A stretch of 64,000 bases of DNA from Comamonas sp. lk (GTDB lineage: Bacteria; Pseudomonadota; Gammaproteobacteria; Burkholderiales; Burkholderiaceae_C): NCBI GenBank assembly GCA_945925985.1, contig CAMELV010000004.1:62001-126000 (forward strand), in the 5' to 3' direction. Positions within the stretch are counted from its first letter, which is position 1. Every line of letters begins with the position of its first letter. Positions 46,054-54,999 of this stretch are shown piece after piece. Made by a program: the position numbers and the translations under genes. Below the pieces are notes generated by a model that saw only the letters and a program-made list of their open reading frames with translations, did no database searches and was not told the origin of the DNA.

Positions 46054-46557
46054 ATGACAACATCCCCCCGAATCGACCTGCGCCCAGGCATCTCCAAGCC
46101 TGTTTTATTGATGATTTCACGTCGCCAGGTCGAAGAAGGTGACATTGCATCCGTACTTGTCAGCCTGAAGCCATTTCTGGCCACCCGTGAGGATGCTTGG
46201 CTTTACAGGGGTCAAATGGTGCTGTCTGTGGACGGGTACAACGACGACCCACGTGAGCTTGTCGACATAGTTGAGGTGCGGGTATTCCTGCGTGAACTTG
46301 AACGGCAGTGGCCTTACTGGGCATTCTTCTTCAACCAAGTTGACGACAGTGTTAAGTTGCTGGGCTCCTGCGTTTGCGGTACCAGCTATCCGGGTCGTGG
46401 CGCTGTTGAAATTGATGCCTACAAACTTGGCGACTTTTTAAACCGGGCATATGCCGGGATGAACTCGATTTTTGATAAGCATGGATTTCCTGAAAGCGAA
46501 CTCGAATCCATGAGCCGCGGGCTCGCAGAGGTCATTGAGCAGGCTGGCATGGCGTAA
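46054..46557 (+). CDS. Uncharacterised protein, paralogue of the 58.0-59.1 kb acidic protein
   Basis: A 167-residue protein of no function I can name. Its whole length matches the C-terminal half of the leftward gene at 58041: both share DLRPG, ISR-x-QVE, GY-x-DDPREL / TDPREL, LREL...WP-x-W-x-FF-x-NQVD-(D/E)-S-(V/I)-K and a final GFPE-(S/A)-E segment. This copy lacks the N-terminal and acidic regions of the other. It stands between the HNH gene and a convergent unknown gene. Confidence 0.75.
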   Translation: MTTSPRIDLRPGISKPVLLMISRRQVEEGDIASVLVSLKPFLATREDAWLYRGQMVLSVDGYNDDPRELVDIVEVRVFLRELERQWPYWAFFFNQVDDSVKLLGSCVCGTSYPGRGAVEIDAYKLGDFLNRAYAGMNSIFDKHGFPESELESMSRGLAEVIEQAGMA

Positions 46558-46566
46558 GCGGCCAGC

Positions 46567-47079
46567 TCAATGCAGCGAGCCGCTTTCGTTTTCCTTATTT
46601 GGAAGGAGTCCGACAAACCGACCTTCCACCTGTGGCATGTGCTCAAACACCACAGGCCCAAACGTTCGACGCTTTTTGGAGGGTGGCTTAGCCTTCAGGG
46701 GAATCGTGGCAATCCATGTTCCATGGGTGGTTTCAAGAGACAGCGCCACCACATCCTCGGCATAGGGTGAAGCGCCAACGGAGCCATACTGCTCCAATAT
46801 CGCCTCGTGACGGGCCACGTACCGGGTCGGCAGTTTCCAGGCTTCGCGAACCTGGAATATGAAGTCGGCTTCCAACATCGCAGCAGCCATGCTGATGGCT
46901 CTGGCGCTGCTGTCCTTGGACTCGTCCGAGCTGTCATCCAACACGACGGGAATAACTTGATCTTTGGACAGACTACCGATAAACGCCAATGCCGCGAGAC
47001 TCTCGCCTTTTTCCACCAAGCTGCGGGCGTGAGCGACCAAAGGGTTGATTTTTTGAAGGTAAGTTTCCGGAATCTGCAT
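46567..47079 (-). CDS. Conserved-looking hypothetical protein
   Basis: A 170-residue protein starting MQIPETYLQKINPLVAHARS. The middle has FQVREAWKLPTRYVARHEAI LEQYGS, then VVALSLETTHGTWIATIPLK and a basic PPSKKRRTFGP. I recognise no domain. The start at 47079 is chosen because the upstream part of the open frame (47080-47220) looks non-coding and lies in the divergent promoter region of the next gene. Its 3' end is 9 bp from that of the paralogue gene, tail to tail. Confidence 0.65.
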   Translation of the reverse strand: MQIPETYLQKINPLVAHARSLVEKGESLAALAFIGSLSKDQVIPVVLDDSSDESKDSSARAISMAAAMLEADFIFQVREAWKLPTRYVARHEAILEQYGSVGASPYAEDVVALSLETTHGTWIATIPLKAKPPSKKRRTFGPVVFEHMPQVEGRFVGLLPNKENESGSLH

Positions 47080-47214
47080 AGGCAAGTAGCATATCAGCGC
47101 GCTTGGGGAATTTTCCGGTGCGGTACATCTATTGCAATCCTGCGTGCTGCCAATAGCGTTACGGCAAAATGCTCGGGCATCAAATTGATCGTCACATCGC
47201 ATCACTGGAGCCTC

Positions 47215-47481
47215 GTGCACGAAGACATTGATGCCGCAGTACGCGTCTTACTTGGAATCGTTGCGACGGAAGAATTGGCAAAGATCACGCAGATATCGGA
47301 AGGCGAGCTGATTGACCTTCACTTTGGCCTTGGTCAATGGATCCGAAAAAACTTCGGTCTTTGGAACGAAAACCAGGTTCTGATGCAAGCTACAAGTGTG
47401 AGCGCCCCCGGTAATGCTTCTGGTGTGATCGTCAAAGCGTTATGGCAGCAATTGAAAGACGATCTTCCAAAATTTCATTGA
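47215..47481 (+). CDS. DUF6794-like small protein
   Basis: An 88-residue protein with the motif LIDLHFGLGQWIRKNFGLWN followed by APGNASGVIVKALWQQLKDD, the pattern of the DUF6794 family whose function is unknown. The GTG at 47215, four bases after GGAG, is the likely start; the upstream open frame is antisense to the neighbouring gene. No partner gene is obvious. Confidence 0.6.
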   Translation: MHEDIDAAVRVLLGIVATEELAKITQISEGELIDLHFGLGQWIRKNFGLWNENQVLMQATSVSAPGNASGVIVKALWQQLKDDLPKFH

Positions 47482-47518
47482 ACCTATTCGGTGATTTATG
47501 GCTACTGAATTAGTCTGA

Positions 47519-49291
47519 TCAGAATTCCTCTGATTCATCATCAGAGTAGCTTTTATGCCAACGCCGCCCCTGTTGCCTGAGCTTACTTTGGCGTTGAGCT
47601 ACTAGGCTGCACGAACTTTCACAATGACCGCAAGTGTTACAGATCAGTTTGCTGCACGCTGGGCATACTTCATGACTGCCAAAGAACAGCGGTGAAGATC
47701 CGCACTTAACCCGCAACTGATCTTCGATCCACCCACCACAATATGCTACCAATGTCATCCAGCTTCCGTTGTTACGTTGCCCACGCAGTATTGCTGGATG
47801 TGACATCTGGAAGGCGATGAATTGAATCCCTTGACACCTTGATTCGTCTGCCACGCTCAACAGAACATCGATTAAGCTAACAACGTATTTTTGTGTATCT
47901 ATGAGGTCTAAAGGGTGTGAAAAGCTTTTGTCGACAAAAATTAGTTCCCGCAAAGTCTGAGCTACGGCATCGCAATCGTCATCATTTAGCATGGCCTCCA
48001 AAATTACACCCATGGAGTAAACGAACAATGACGATCGCTTTATGCCAACATCGAGGCTAAGCGACGCAATATCTGCAAGCATCCCATCTCGTCGCGTTGA
48101 TCGGTTTTTGGCATCTTTATGTGATGTCACTGAAGACATTGTGAGTAACCAACCGGGAATATTCACATCTGACAATGTGCTTGTAAGTTTAATTTCCGCA
48201 AGCAGACTATCAATACGCAACACGACGGAATGCCGTTGCTGGTACTGGGCCGCTGGATACTCAAACATCCAGCCTGGCAAAAATCCTGTATCCCACAGTC
48301 CATTAAGATTTAGGAAATTGCCAAATCGTCGCCGCATCCAAACAAAAAGTTGGCGCATCTCGCTAACATTTATCTGCCCAAGAATTACGCAATCTACCGC
48401 TCCACTGACTATCTTTTTAGCGTCTGGACTGTAGTCAGATAGGACACCGACAATTGACACCTCAGCGCCAGATTTTCTATCCTGCTTGAATCTGGGAATG
48501 CAATGTTCAACATATACCTCAGGGCTTGTAAAGGACTTGCGAGAATTCTTGACGTCCAGTGGATCGACCCCGACGAGCAGATCGAAGTCTTTCCATCTCT
48601 CGTCTGCTTTTTCAATCTGAGTCATCGAAACGTCAGAGACATTGTTTCCGAGCTCGGAATAAAAGGATGCAGTGGAAAGTTCCGCGACTCTTGCCGACAA
48701 CAAGCGGCAAGCGTTGTAATTCGAGACTGCTTCCTGCAATAGCCTAATTCCCTCATCTGTGGACTCACAAACGCTATTGACATTGGCCCATGCCAGGCAC
48801 AGGTCGATATCCGATGCGCTCAGGGAGACTGAGCGATAGATGTTATTTGTCCATTTTCGATCAGCAATGGTTTCGTAAATATACTTGACTTCACCACACG
48901 CATGCGAAAAATAATTGATATCCGAAAATTGCGCCGCTAATATTTTTGCAACCTCTCTGAGTTGCTCAATGCCCTGGACTGATTTTTGCAGTCGAGCAAT
49001 TTCTTTTGAGCTACCTTCCCTCGCTGCCACGTAGACTTCGAAATTTGGAAATCCACGTGTTGAGCGCCACTTACCATAGTCTTCAATTCCTTCAGTAAGT
49101 TCGCTGCGCAGTTTCTCCAAATCACTAAGAATACGTTCATGCCAGTTAGTTGTCAGGCATAACTCAATATCTTGGCCAAATATACGTCCGATTTCGGCAA
49201 AATTGCTTCGAGAACTGTTGGTCCCCAACGAACTCCAAGTCAAGACTTTTTCTAAAAATTCTGCCGGAAATTCAGATTGATTTGGAGGCAT
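47519..49291 (-). CDS. Large uncharacterised protein with C-terminal cysteine cluster
   Basis: A 590-residue cytoplasmic protein with no domain I recognise. The first 250 residues are helical and charged (LEKLRSELTEGIEDYGKWRS). The central part contains AEVSIVGVLSDYSPDAKKIV SGAVDCVILGQINVSE and FVWMRRRFGNFLNLNGLWDT. The C-terminus carries six cysteines at 543, 546, 551, 554, 557 and 561 (CPACSKLICNTCGHC...C), probably a zinc-binding module, then an acidic tail. Codon use is more AT-rich than in the core genes. It is a single gene; a role in defence is only a guess from location. Confidence 0.72.
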   Translation of the reverse strand: MPPNQSEFPAEFLEKVLTWSSLGTNSSRSNFAEIGRIFGQDIELCLTTNWHERILSDLEKLRSELTEGIEDYGKWRSTRGFPNFEVYVAAREGSSKEIARLQKSVQGIEQLREVAKILAAQFSDINYFSHACGEVKYIYETIADRKWTNNIYRSVSLSASDIDLCLAWANVNSVCESTDEGIRLLQEAVSNYNACRLLSARVAELSTASFYSELGNNVSDVSMTQIEKADERWKDFDLLVGVDPLDVKNSRKSFTSPEVYVEHCIPRFKQDRKSGAEVSIVGVLSDYSPDAKKIVSGAVDCVILGQINVSEMRQLFVWMRRRFGNFLNLNGLWDTGFLPGWMFEYPAAQYQQRHSVVLRIDSLLAEIKLTSTLSDVNIPGWLLTMSSVTSHKDAKNRSTRRDGMLADIASLSLDVGIKRSSLFVYSMGVILEAMLNDDDCDAVAQTLRELIFVDKSFSHPLDLIDTQKYVVSLIDVLLSVADESRCQGIQFIAFQMSHPAILRGQRNNGSWMTLVAYCGGWIEDQLRVKCGSSPLFFGSHEVCPACSKLICNTCGHCESSCSLVAQRQSKLRQQGRRWHKSYSDDESEEF

Positions 49292-49429
49292 TTCGGTCGT
49301 AGCGTTATTGGTAGGGTTACTTCAATTTTGCATTGTGAGCGATCAATCAAGGCTCTTCGATCTCAGGCGAGGCGTGTAAACGACCTTTTTTTAAGATTAA
49401 CCAGTTTTTAGAGGCAAAAATCAGAAAAA

Positions 49430-49452
49430 TCGCCAAACAGGACATTTGGCGA
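49430..49452. other. Hairpin TCGCCAAA/TTTGGCGA flanked by A and T runs
   Basis: An 8-bp perfect stem with a 7-nt loop is preceded by AAAAA and followed by CTTTT, so it could terminate transcription in either direction. It lies just upstream of the remnant open frame at 49462. Confidence 0.5.
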
Positions 49453-49461
49453 CTTTTACAA

Positions 49462-49827
49462 TTGTGGGGCCAACAGCGTAGTAAGACCCAATTTACCAGA
49501 CTGGGAGTCACCACGTTTGCAGTTGATTGCCGTGATTTACGGGTGGAACGACCTGTTGTCCAAGGTTATCCCATCAAGACTGTTTACCAGTTGGACGCAT
49601 TGGGCAATGCGGCATCCTTGATCACAAACAAGATTGGCGCCGTGCTCATTCCGTGGCCACCCTATGACGATCCGTTTGCGCTGAAAGTGGGGCTGGCCAT
49701 GTTGCCAGGTCAATGGCTGGTTTACGAAGGCGAAAATGTCGGCGGCTGTACTGCCAACGCAGCGTTTTTTGAATTTATGAGCGATTCAACCCTTTGGCAC
49801 CCATGCCAGACGCATCCTCTCGCTTAA
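49462..49827 (+). pseudogene. Probable N-terminally truncated conserved gene
   Basis: The open frame of 121 codons has only a TTG as possible start and no ribosome binding site. The segment GAVLIPWPPYDDPFALKVGL with GEN-x-GGCTANAAFFEFM looks like the C-terminal half of a conserved protein in which a W-P-P-Y-(D/N)-D-P motif precedes a GE-x-GGCT motif. The N-terminal half appears lost and replaced by a hairpin. A genuine short gene cannot be excluded. Confidence 0.5.
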
Positions 49828-49951
49828 ATGCGGTGCATGTCACGCTGGCGACGCTTCATGATCATTGGACAGTGTGGAAACGCATCAGCTGAATATCGTT
49901 CATGTCACCCCGCCTGCACGGCAATGACACCACACGATCGATAATCTGAGG

Positions 49952-50710
49952 ATGAAAAATCTCCGTCCTGAAACCCTGGCCATCGTCAAGCGTGTCGAAA
50001 CGCTGAGCGGGTGCCCCGTGGAGTTCAAACCCGACAGTAGCATGGCCTTGCGTGCGACTTTTCAGATGGCACGAAATGGAGCACCTGCACACGTTCTCAA
50101 GTACCGTCCGACCAACGACCCCATCGATTACTGGGTAGCCTACCAGGCGGGCTACGCCATTCGACTCTTTGACTTGCCACCCAATGAGCGTTTTGATTTT
50201 GTCGGGACTGGTGACAGTGTTGAGCAAGTCGAGACGCTCATCAAGACAGGACAACCATTGAATGAGGTTGACAAGGCCCAGCTCGCTGAGTTTGCCGCAA
50301 TGGCAACCCACTGGGCTTTGTTGAACTTGCGTTCGTTTGCAATTGGTATGCGCATCGACCAATGGATTTATGACGAATATCCTTCGTTGCGGGAGATGCA
50401 GGCGTCCGGCATGGACTCCTTGCAGCAGGAAAACCTGGGGCTTTTGTCAATACGGCGTGGGAACCTTACCCTGCCTGTGCCTCTTTTGGCCCCGGTTGCC
50501 GCGTGCGCACTGTTTGCTGACCGTTTGCTCAAACGCGGCACCTACGCCATCCCGTACCGGGCGGCTGGCGTGCTGGAGTCAGGCAAGGAGCTTTTGGTAC
50601 TCAGTGACGCCATTTCGACCAACCGCAGTCACGACCGAAAACTGGTCGACGCCTGGGCAAACGCCATTGGCATGAAGGGTTGGTACCGCTGGGCAACTTT
50701 TAAACTCTGA
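49952..50710 (+). CDS. Uncharacterised protein paired with a TPR gene
   Basis: A 252-residue protein without a domain I recognise. It starts MKNLRPETLAIVKRVETLSG and contains HVLKYRPTNDPIDYWVAYQA, a pattern suggesting a metalloprotease-like or anti-restriction-like fold, but no HExxH is present. The C-terminus ends IGMKGWYRWATFKL. It is 4 bp upstream of the TPR gene in the same direction, so the two proteins probably act together. Confidence 0.7.
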   Translation: MKNLRPETLAIVKRVETLSGCPVEFKPDSSMALRATFQMARNGAPAHVLKYRPTNDPIDYWVAYQAGYAIRLFDLPPNERFDFVGTGDSVEQVETLIKTGQPLNEVDKAQLAEFAAMATHWALLNLRSFAIGMRIDQWIYDEYPSLREMQASGMDSLQQENLGLLSIRRGNLTLPVPLLAPVAACALFADRLLKRGTYAIPYRAAGVLESGKELLVLSDAISTNRSHDRKLVDAWANAIGMKGWYRWATFKL

Positions 50711-50714
50711 CCCC

Positions 50715-51791
50715 ATGGCAACCGAATACAAAATCCCACTTAACCGTTTTGATGTGAACCTGCTGCCCCCAGAGGCGCGCCAGGTTGGCACGGAAGCTTT
50801 CAAGACTGCGGTCATGCTGCATTTCGCTGCTGAATATGCCGCGCAGGGCCAAACCGCGATGGTCACCGTGGACGACAGTGAAATTACCGTCATGTCGTTT
50901 CCTGCAGAGGCAACGGCTTTGGACTATGTCCTGCCCATGCTGAAAGCTGGGAAAATTTCTGAATCGGTGCCTTATTTGGAAAGCCTGACCAAATCGGCAC
51001 CGCTGAATAGCGCGGTTCTTTACAACCTTGGAATTTGTTACAACGAGCTGGGTCAATATGACGAGGCCGTTATCCGTCTCAAGCGCGCCGTTCAGCTTGA
51101 CCCTGGCCACGCCCATGCCTGGGTTGGCATCGGGAATGCCTATTACCGGATGCGCAAGCCTGAACAGGCGCTGGAAGCATTTGAAAAAGCAGTGGAGTTG
51201 GATCCGAACGATGGCTACACCCATCGCAACCTGGGTGGCATCCTGATCGGATTCAAGCGCATCGACGACGCACTGGTGCATTTGCGCAAGGCCTTGGAAT
51301 TGATGCCAGATGACCCGCAAAGCATTTTCGGCTTGGCGACTGCGCTGGAAGATGTCGGCACGGACGAGGCCGATGAAGAAGCGGATGCGGTGTACCAGCG
51401 CTTCATCCTTGAGCATCCGACATCTCCAATGGCCGCACAGGCCGAGAAGTCACGTTCTGCATTTGCGCAGAAGCGGCTGAAGTCACATTCAGTTGGCGGC
51501 TTTCGGCCCGATGTCATGATGTACATCCTGGATGCATTGAAGACATTCAAGAGAGTTGGTCCGGAAAAACGACGTCAAATCGCCTTGGAGATTGCTGTCC
51601 TTGGCCGCTCAGGACTGGACATCAACGACCCAGACAGCAAATACAAGCTCAAGACATTGCCAGGGACATATTCGGGTTTGAATCTGCTGGCCATCATGTA
51701 CTCGGCGTTCCATCAAATCGACCCAAAAATGGAGGTCGGTGCCGATTTCAGCGCTGAGTACGCTGCCGCCATGAACATGTTGAACAAATAG
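50715..51791 (+). CDS. Tetratricopeptide-repeat protein
   Basis: A 358-residue protein. About four TPR units lie between residues 70 and 215, for example SAVLYNLGICYNELGQYDEA, AHAWVGIGNAYYRMRKPEQA and GYTHRNLGGILIGFKRIDDA. The first 65 residues are a separate domain (PEARQVGTEAFKTAVMLHFA). The last 110 residues (FRPDVMMYILDALKTFKRVG) form a helical domain seen with TPRs in other uncharacterised proteins. Probably a scaffold or partner of the preceding gene product. Confidence 0.82.
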   Translation: MATEYKIPLNRFDVNLLPPEARQVGTEAFKTAVMLHFAAEYAAQGQTAMVTVDDSEITVMSFPAEATALDYVLPMLKAGKISESVPYLESLTKSAPLNSAVLYNLGICYNELGQYDEAVIRLKRAVQLDPGHAHAWVGIGNAYYRMRKPEQALEAFEKAVELDPNDGYTHRNLGGILIGFKRIDDALVHLRKALELMPDDPQSIFGLATALEDVGTDEADEEADAVYQRFILEHPTSPMAAQAEKSRSAFAQKRLKSHSVGGFRPDVMMYILDALKTFKRVGPEKRRQIALEIAVLGRSGLDINDPDSKYKLKTLPGTYSGLNLLAIMYSAFHQIDPKMEVGADFSAEYAAAMNMLNK

Positions 51792-51857
51792 GTCTGAATT
51801 CACGATCACTGCGGTGTCGGCATTGGGTGGGTTGTCGCAGGACTTCGCCGTCAAATG

Positions 51858-51890
51858 GATCCGTATGCCCGAATTGGGCCCTTACGGATC
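51858..51890. other. Strong hairpin between convergent genes
   Basis: GATCCGTA at 51858-51865 pairs with TACGGATC at 51883-51890, with an inner GCCC/GGGC pairing. It lies between the TPR gene and the leftward gene at 51946, a suitable place for a shared terminator, but there is no T-run. Confidence 0.55.
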
Positions 51891-51945
51891 TGTGCTGGGG
51901 GCGCTCAGTAATGATTGTCTCTACCGCGATTGGTGTGGAGGGCCT

Positions 51946-52608
51946 TCAATAGTCGCCATCAATGACCTCGTCCACGTATGAAATTTCTGCTTCAACGCGC
52001 TCCGTCGCCTTGTCTTCGCTTTCATACAAATCAACATCGTCTTCGTCTTCGTCCAAATCAGCAAATACAAGCACGGTACGGGGGTAGTTGTTGTGCGGGT
52101 CAAAAGTCACAGTAATGTCCGATATTCCAAAGTGCTCAATCAATTTTTCTTCCAGCACGGCGGCATGGGATTCTGAATTTTCGTCAGTGTCGTCGCCGAT
52201 TGAATACACCGTGTGCTCAATTGAAAGCAGCTCGCGTTCCAGCAATTCACCTGGCAATTTCTTCCGAAAATCGTCAGAATACTGCTCTTGAAATGCCAGA
52301 AATACCGATTCAATGCTGCTTTGAATTGCTTTCCAGGTCTTCGCACTGATATAGCCATTTACCACGCTGAATTCGCCCATCGCTTGGTTGTAATACAAAT
52401 AATCGGAGCCGGTGCGTTCCATCTCTTTGTCGATTTCGTAAATCATTTCGTCAATCATTGAGTCTAAATACGACTCGAAATCGGTTACATCTGAGATGGC
52501 ATCCAGGCCGTCGCCGGCCTGCATAAACACCATGAAATCGTCAAACAAATCGGTGCTGATTGTTGATGTAATTGCAAATGCTGTTTGCTCAATTTTGGTT
52601 GCTGTCAT
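51946..52608 (-). CDS. Acidic uncharacterised protein
   Basis: A 220-residue, strongly acidic protein with no domain I recognise. Notable segments are DFESYLDSMIDEMIYEIDKE and the C-terminal DLDEDEDDVDLYESEDKATE. Two tyrosines-rich strands (SDYLYYNQAMGEFSVVNGYI) lie in the middle. High acidity is compatible with a DNA-mimic or anti-restriction protein, but this is speculation. It is transcribed in the same direction as the kinase-like gene 248 bp upstream. Confidence 0.65.
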   Translation of the reverse strand: MTATKIEQTAFAITSTISTDLFDDFMVFMQAGDGLDAISDVTDFESYLDSMIDEMIYEIDKEMERTGSDYLYYNQAMGEFSVVNGYISAKTWKAIQSSIESVFLAFQEQYSDDFRKKLPGELLERELLSIEHTVYSIGDDTDENSESHAAVLEEKLIEHFGISDITVTFDPHNNYPRTVLVFADLDEDEDDVDLYESEDKATERVEAEISYVDEVIDGDY

Positions 52609-52856
52609 GATAAAAATTCCTATGTTGTTAAAACGGTGCCGCCTTTAAGCGGCAATCTTGTGGCTGTGCTCCACCTGATCACCGCGTCCGCCATTCCAGT
52701 CGATGAAGCTCTTATCTATTGGATAGAGTCAGCCTCCTGCCATGGCCCCAAACTTTTGTCTGTCTGCGCAACCCAGAGATACGGTCCCCCAGCTGCCTTG
52801 TCGGGAATTCCGTATCCGAATGAACAGGCAGGCCAAGTCTTTTTTGAGTGCCCTTC

Positions 52857-53483
52857 TCAGTGAATAACAGAGCTTGAAATTTTGGTCGATGGTTCGATCT
52901 GCTCCCATCGCGCAGACATGTCACGAATCCGATCAATTGGCACGTCGTGTTGATTCTTCCAACTGCCTGTTGCTTCGACGATGCGGATTTTGTCGGTCAT
53001 TTGAAGGTAAGGCTGCAACTCCTGTAGCCGTGTAAAAGTGTTGCTGACAACCACTTTCAAATTCTTTTTCAGGGCATCTCTAACTGATTGCTGGCACCAA
53101 TGATGAGCGTCCCTGATGCGGGATGCGTCGTACACGTACCTTCCATCAACCTCAAAGAACATATCTGCCTCTAAGTGAAGATATCCACCCAGCTGAAGAG
53201 ACCTGGCGATAGTGCTTTTACCGCTGCCTGGCAGACCTCGGATCAAGATCAAGTCAGCTGATTCGTAGTTGCTCGTGCCAGCTGCTGATGTTGGCAATCT
53301 GCTGTAGCGCTCAATCTCAGAGATGTAATGAATTTTTCCGTTATTTGGTGCCGGTGATCTCGATCCTGATTGAGAAAACCGCTCGTTGTAACGCTCTGCC
53401 CCATTGGGTCGCTTTGCGGGGGATGAATTCAAAGAAAGACTTTTCGCGGTCTTTGATGCGGATAAAGAAAGTGTGTTGACCAT
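52857..53483 (-). CDS. P-loop kinase/ATPase, NEDD4BP2-like (AAA_33)
   Basis: A 208-residue protein. A Walker A motif GLPGSGKS spans 83-90, followed by LHLEADMFFEVDGRYVYDAS, AHHWCQQSVRDALKK and VVVSNTFTRLQELQPYLQM, the order seen in polynucleotide-kinase-like proteins related to the NEDD4-binding protein 2 ATPase. A nucleic-acid end-processing role is inferred. The first 70 residues are low-complexity, Ser-rich, and may be a flexible tail. Confidence 0.82.
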   Translation of the reverse strand: MVNTLSLSASKTAKSLSLNSSPAKRPNGAERYNERFSQSGSRSPAPNNGKIHYISEIERYSRLPTSAAGTSNYESADLILIRGLPGSGKSTIARSLQLGGYLHLEADMFFEVDGRYVYDASRIRDAHHWCQQSVRDALKKNLKVVVSNTFTRLQELQPYLQMTDKIRIVEATGSWKNQHDVPIDRIRDMSARWEQIEPSTKISSSVIH

Positions 53484-53651
53484 AATTGTCCTAAAAATTT
53501 AAACTGGCTTGTTGCAACCAATGAACACGGCTAAAAACGCGCAGGTGAACATTTGTAGCAACAAGACAGACCTGTTGAATTACCATCTTTAAAGCTTTTT
53601 TAAAGATGGCATAATTTAGTTCGCTATTTAAAGTGAAGAAGATTTTTTGCG

Positions 53652-54209
53652 TTAGCATTCAGCAAATTTGAAATTCATAGAAGCAAAATTATCTTTGAGT
53701 GATACATCGTTTCTCCAATAGCGCTCACACATATCAACAAGAGCAGCCTCTTGAGTAGGAGAAAGACGTATTAGTTTTTCGATCAAAATATGTAAATTTG
53801 AGCCTTCGGAAACATCACTCAGTAGTTCTATTCCGAAATCAGCTGCGACCATACCCGCAACTGTTACACCAACACTGTTGTTGTAAACTGGGCTACAGTT
53901 TGCATTCAAAATCACCATCACTTCGCTTTCTGTAAAAATCGAATTGATCGATTCGACTGCTCTTCTGATGAGATCAAAATATCGCTCCAATGCTTGCTCA
54001 ACAACAAATTGAGACGAGAATTTATTCTTTGGATCAAGCGTTCTTTCAGAACCATTTCGAACTTTTATTGCTTTTTTAATCGCTGAAATTCGACCTGATG
54101 GATAAAAATCATAGATCTGCTCTGCTCCTACAGCATCTTTCGACATCATTTCCATGAACGGCGTCATATTTCCGATTTCCTGCATCTCATTTTTGCTTAC
54201 GTTACTCAT
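53652..54209 (-). CDS. Uncharacterised protein in an AT-rich segment
   Basis: A 185-residue protein with no recognised domain. Segments include ALERYFDLIRRAVESINSIF and MVILNANCSPVYNNSVGVTV AGMVAADFGIEL. Its codon use is markedly AT-rich compared with the rest of the window, a sign of foreign origin. It ends about 170 bp before the kinase-like gene in the same direction. The start at 54209 has GGG-type spacing that is not decisive. Confidence 0.6.
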   Translation of the reverse strand: MSNVSKNEMQEIGNMTPFMEMMSKDAVGAEQIYDFYPSGRISAIKKAIKVRNGSERTLDPKNKFSSQFVVEQALERYFDLIRRAVESINSIFTESEVMVILNANCSPVYNNSVGVTVAGMVAADFGIELLSDVSEGSNLHILIEKLIRLSPTQEAALVDMCERYWRNDVSLKDNFASMNFKFAEC

Positions 54210-54999
54210 GTTAATTTACCCTTAAAATTTAAAAATCCAACCTTGTTGTTCCACCTATAGACCGTCCCGAACTCATGACTCTCATCCGGGATTTAGCCAA
54301 AATTAATTTTGAAAAAGCGATTAAATTAATCTCGGCATGCGGCCAATGTTAAATGAATTAAAAAGTAAATCCAAATTCATTTCTAAGATTGTTTTTTAAC
54401 TTAAGACCATGAAACGCACACGCAGATCCTCAAAAAAACTTTTTCTGGAACTCGTATTTTGGTAAAAACTTAGCAAAATCAATACGTTAAACAGAGAACA
54501 AGAATGAAAAATTCTTGAGAAGAAATATAATTCATCTGATTTAACGAAATATATTGTTTTATTTTTATAAAATAACAAAGAATATTGTTGTTTATGCACA
54601 ACAAAATCACTTCTATTTTTTAAATTTCAAGAAAATTTCGATCCATCAGCTCAATGTGGATGCTGCAAAACACATGAAAACTTGCATCATCTAACCAATA
54701 GCCAACTAGCAAATCAGTTGATTTCCATACCAATTTTTAGTCGATTAAGCTCTTTTTTGATGGTTATCTTCTTTTGATCAACGAAGAATGACTGTTGTCC
54801 AAACATTGTTTGCTCGTTAACAGTCACGAAAGCTTGGCAGTCTTGTTTTACGAGACGTTTTTGGATCCAAGATGAAATTCAAAGACTTAGAATTTTTTAA
54901 AGTTTTGCAGCTTGAAAAATTCTTTCATGTTTTTTCAAGAAAATGCAAATCGTGTTTTATAATGCAAGAGGACATGTCGCTACATAAAGGAGCCATAAG
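54210..54999. other. AT-rich non-coding stretch
   Basis: About 790 bp with very low GC, many stop codons in every frame and no convincing gene. The last 45 bp hold the presumed promoter (TATAAT at 54958-54963) and AAGGAG site of the H-NS-like gene. A 67-codon open frame at 54396-54599 on the minus strand is judged random. Confidence 0.7.
54958..54963 (+). promoter_or_regulatory. -10 box of the H-NS-like gene
   Basis: A perfect TATAAT lies 37 bp before the start codon. The best -35 match 17 bp upstream, TTCAAG, is poor, as might suit a silenced or activated promoter. Confidence 0.5.

Noticed and set aside
46807-47214. Upstream part of the open frame containing the DUF6794-like protein
   Set aside because: It is antisense to the convincing gene at 46567-47079; the GTG at 47215 is a better start.
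52585-52863. 92-codon plus-strand open frame
   Set aside because: Overlaps the promoter region of the acidic gene, no motif, no ribosome binding site.
54396-54599. 67-codon minus-strand open frame in the AT-rich stretch
   Set aside because: Composition is what random AT-rich DNA gives (Phe, Tyr, Ser, Leu), without start signals.
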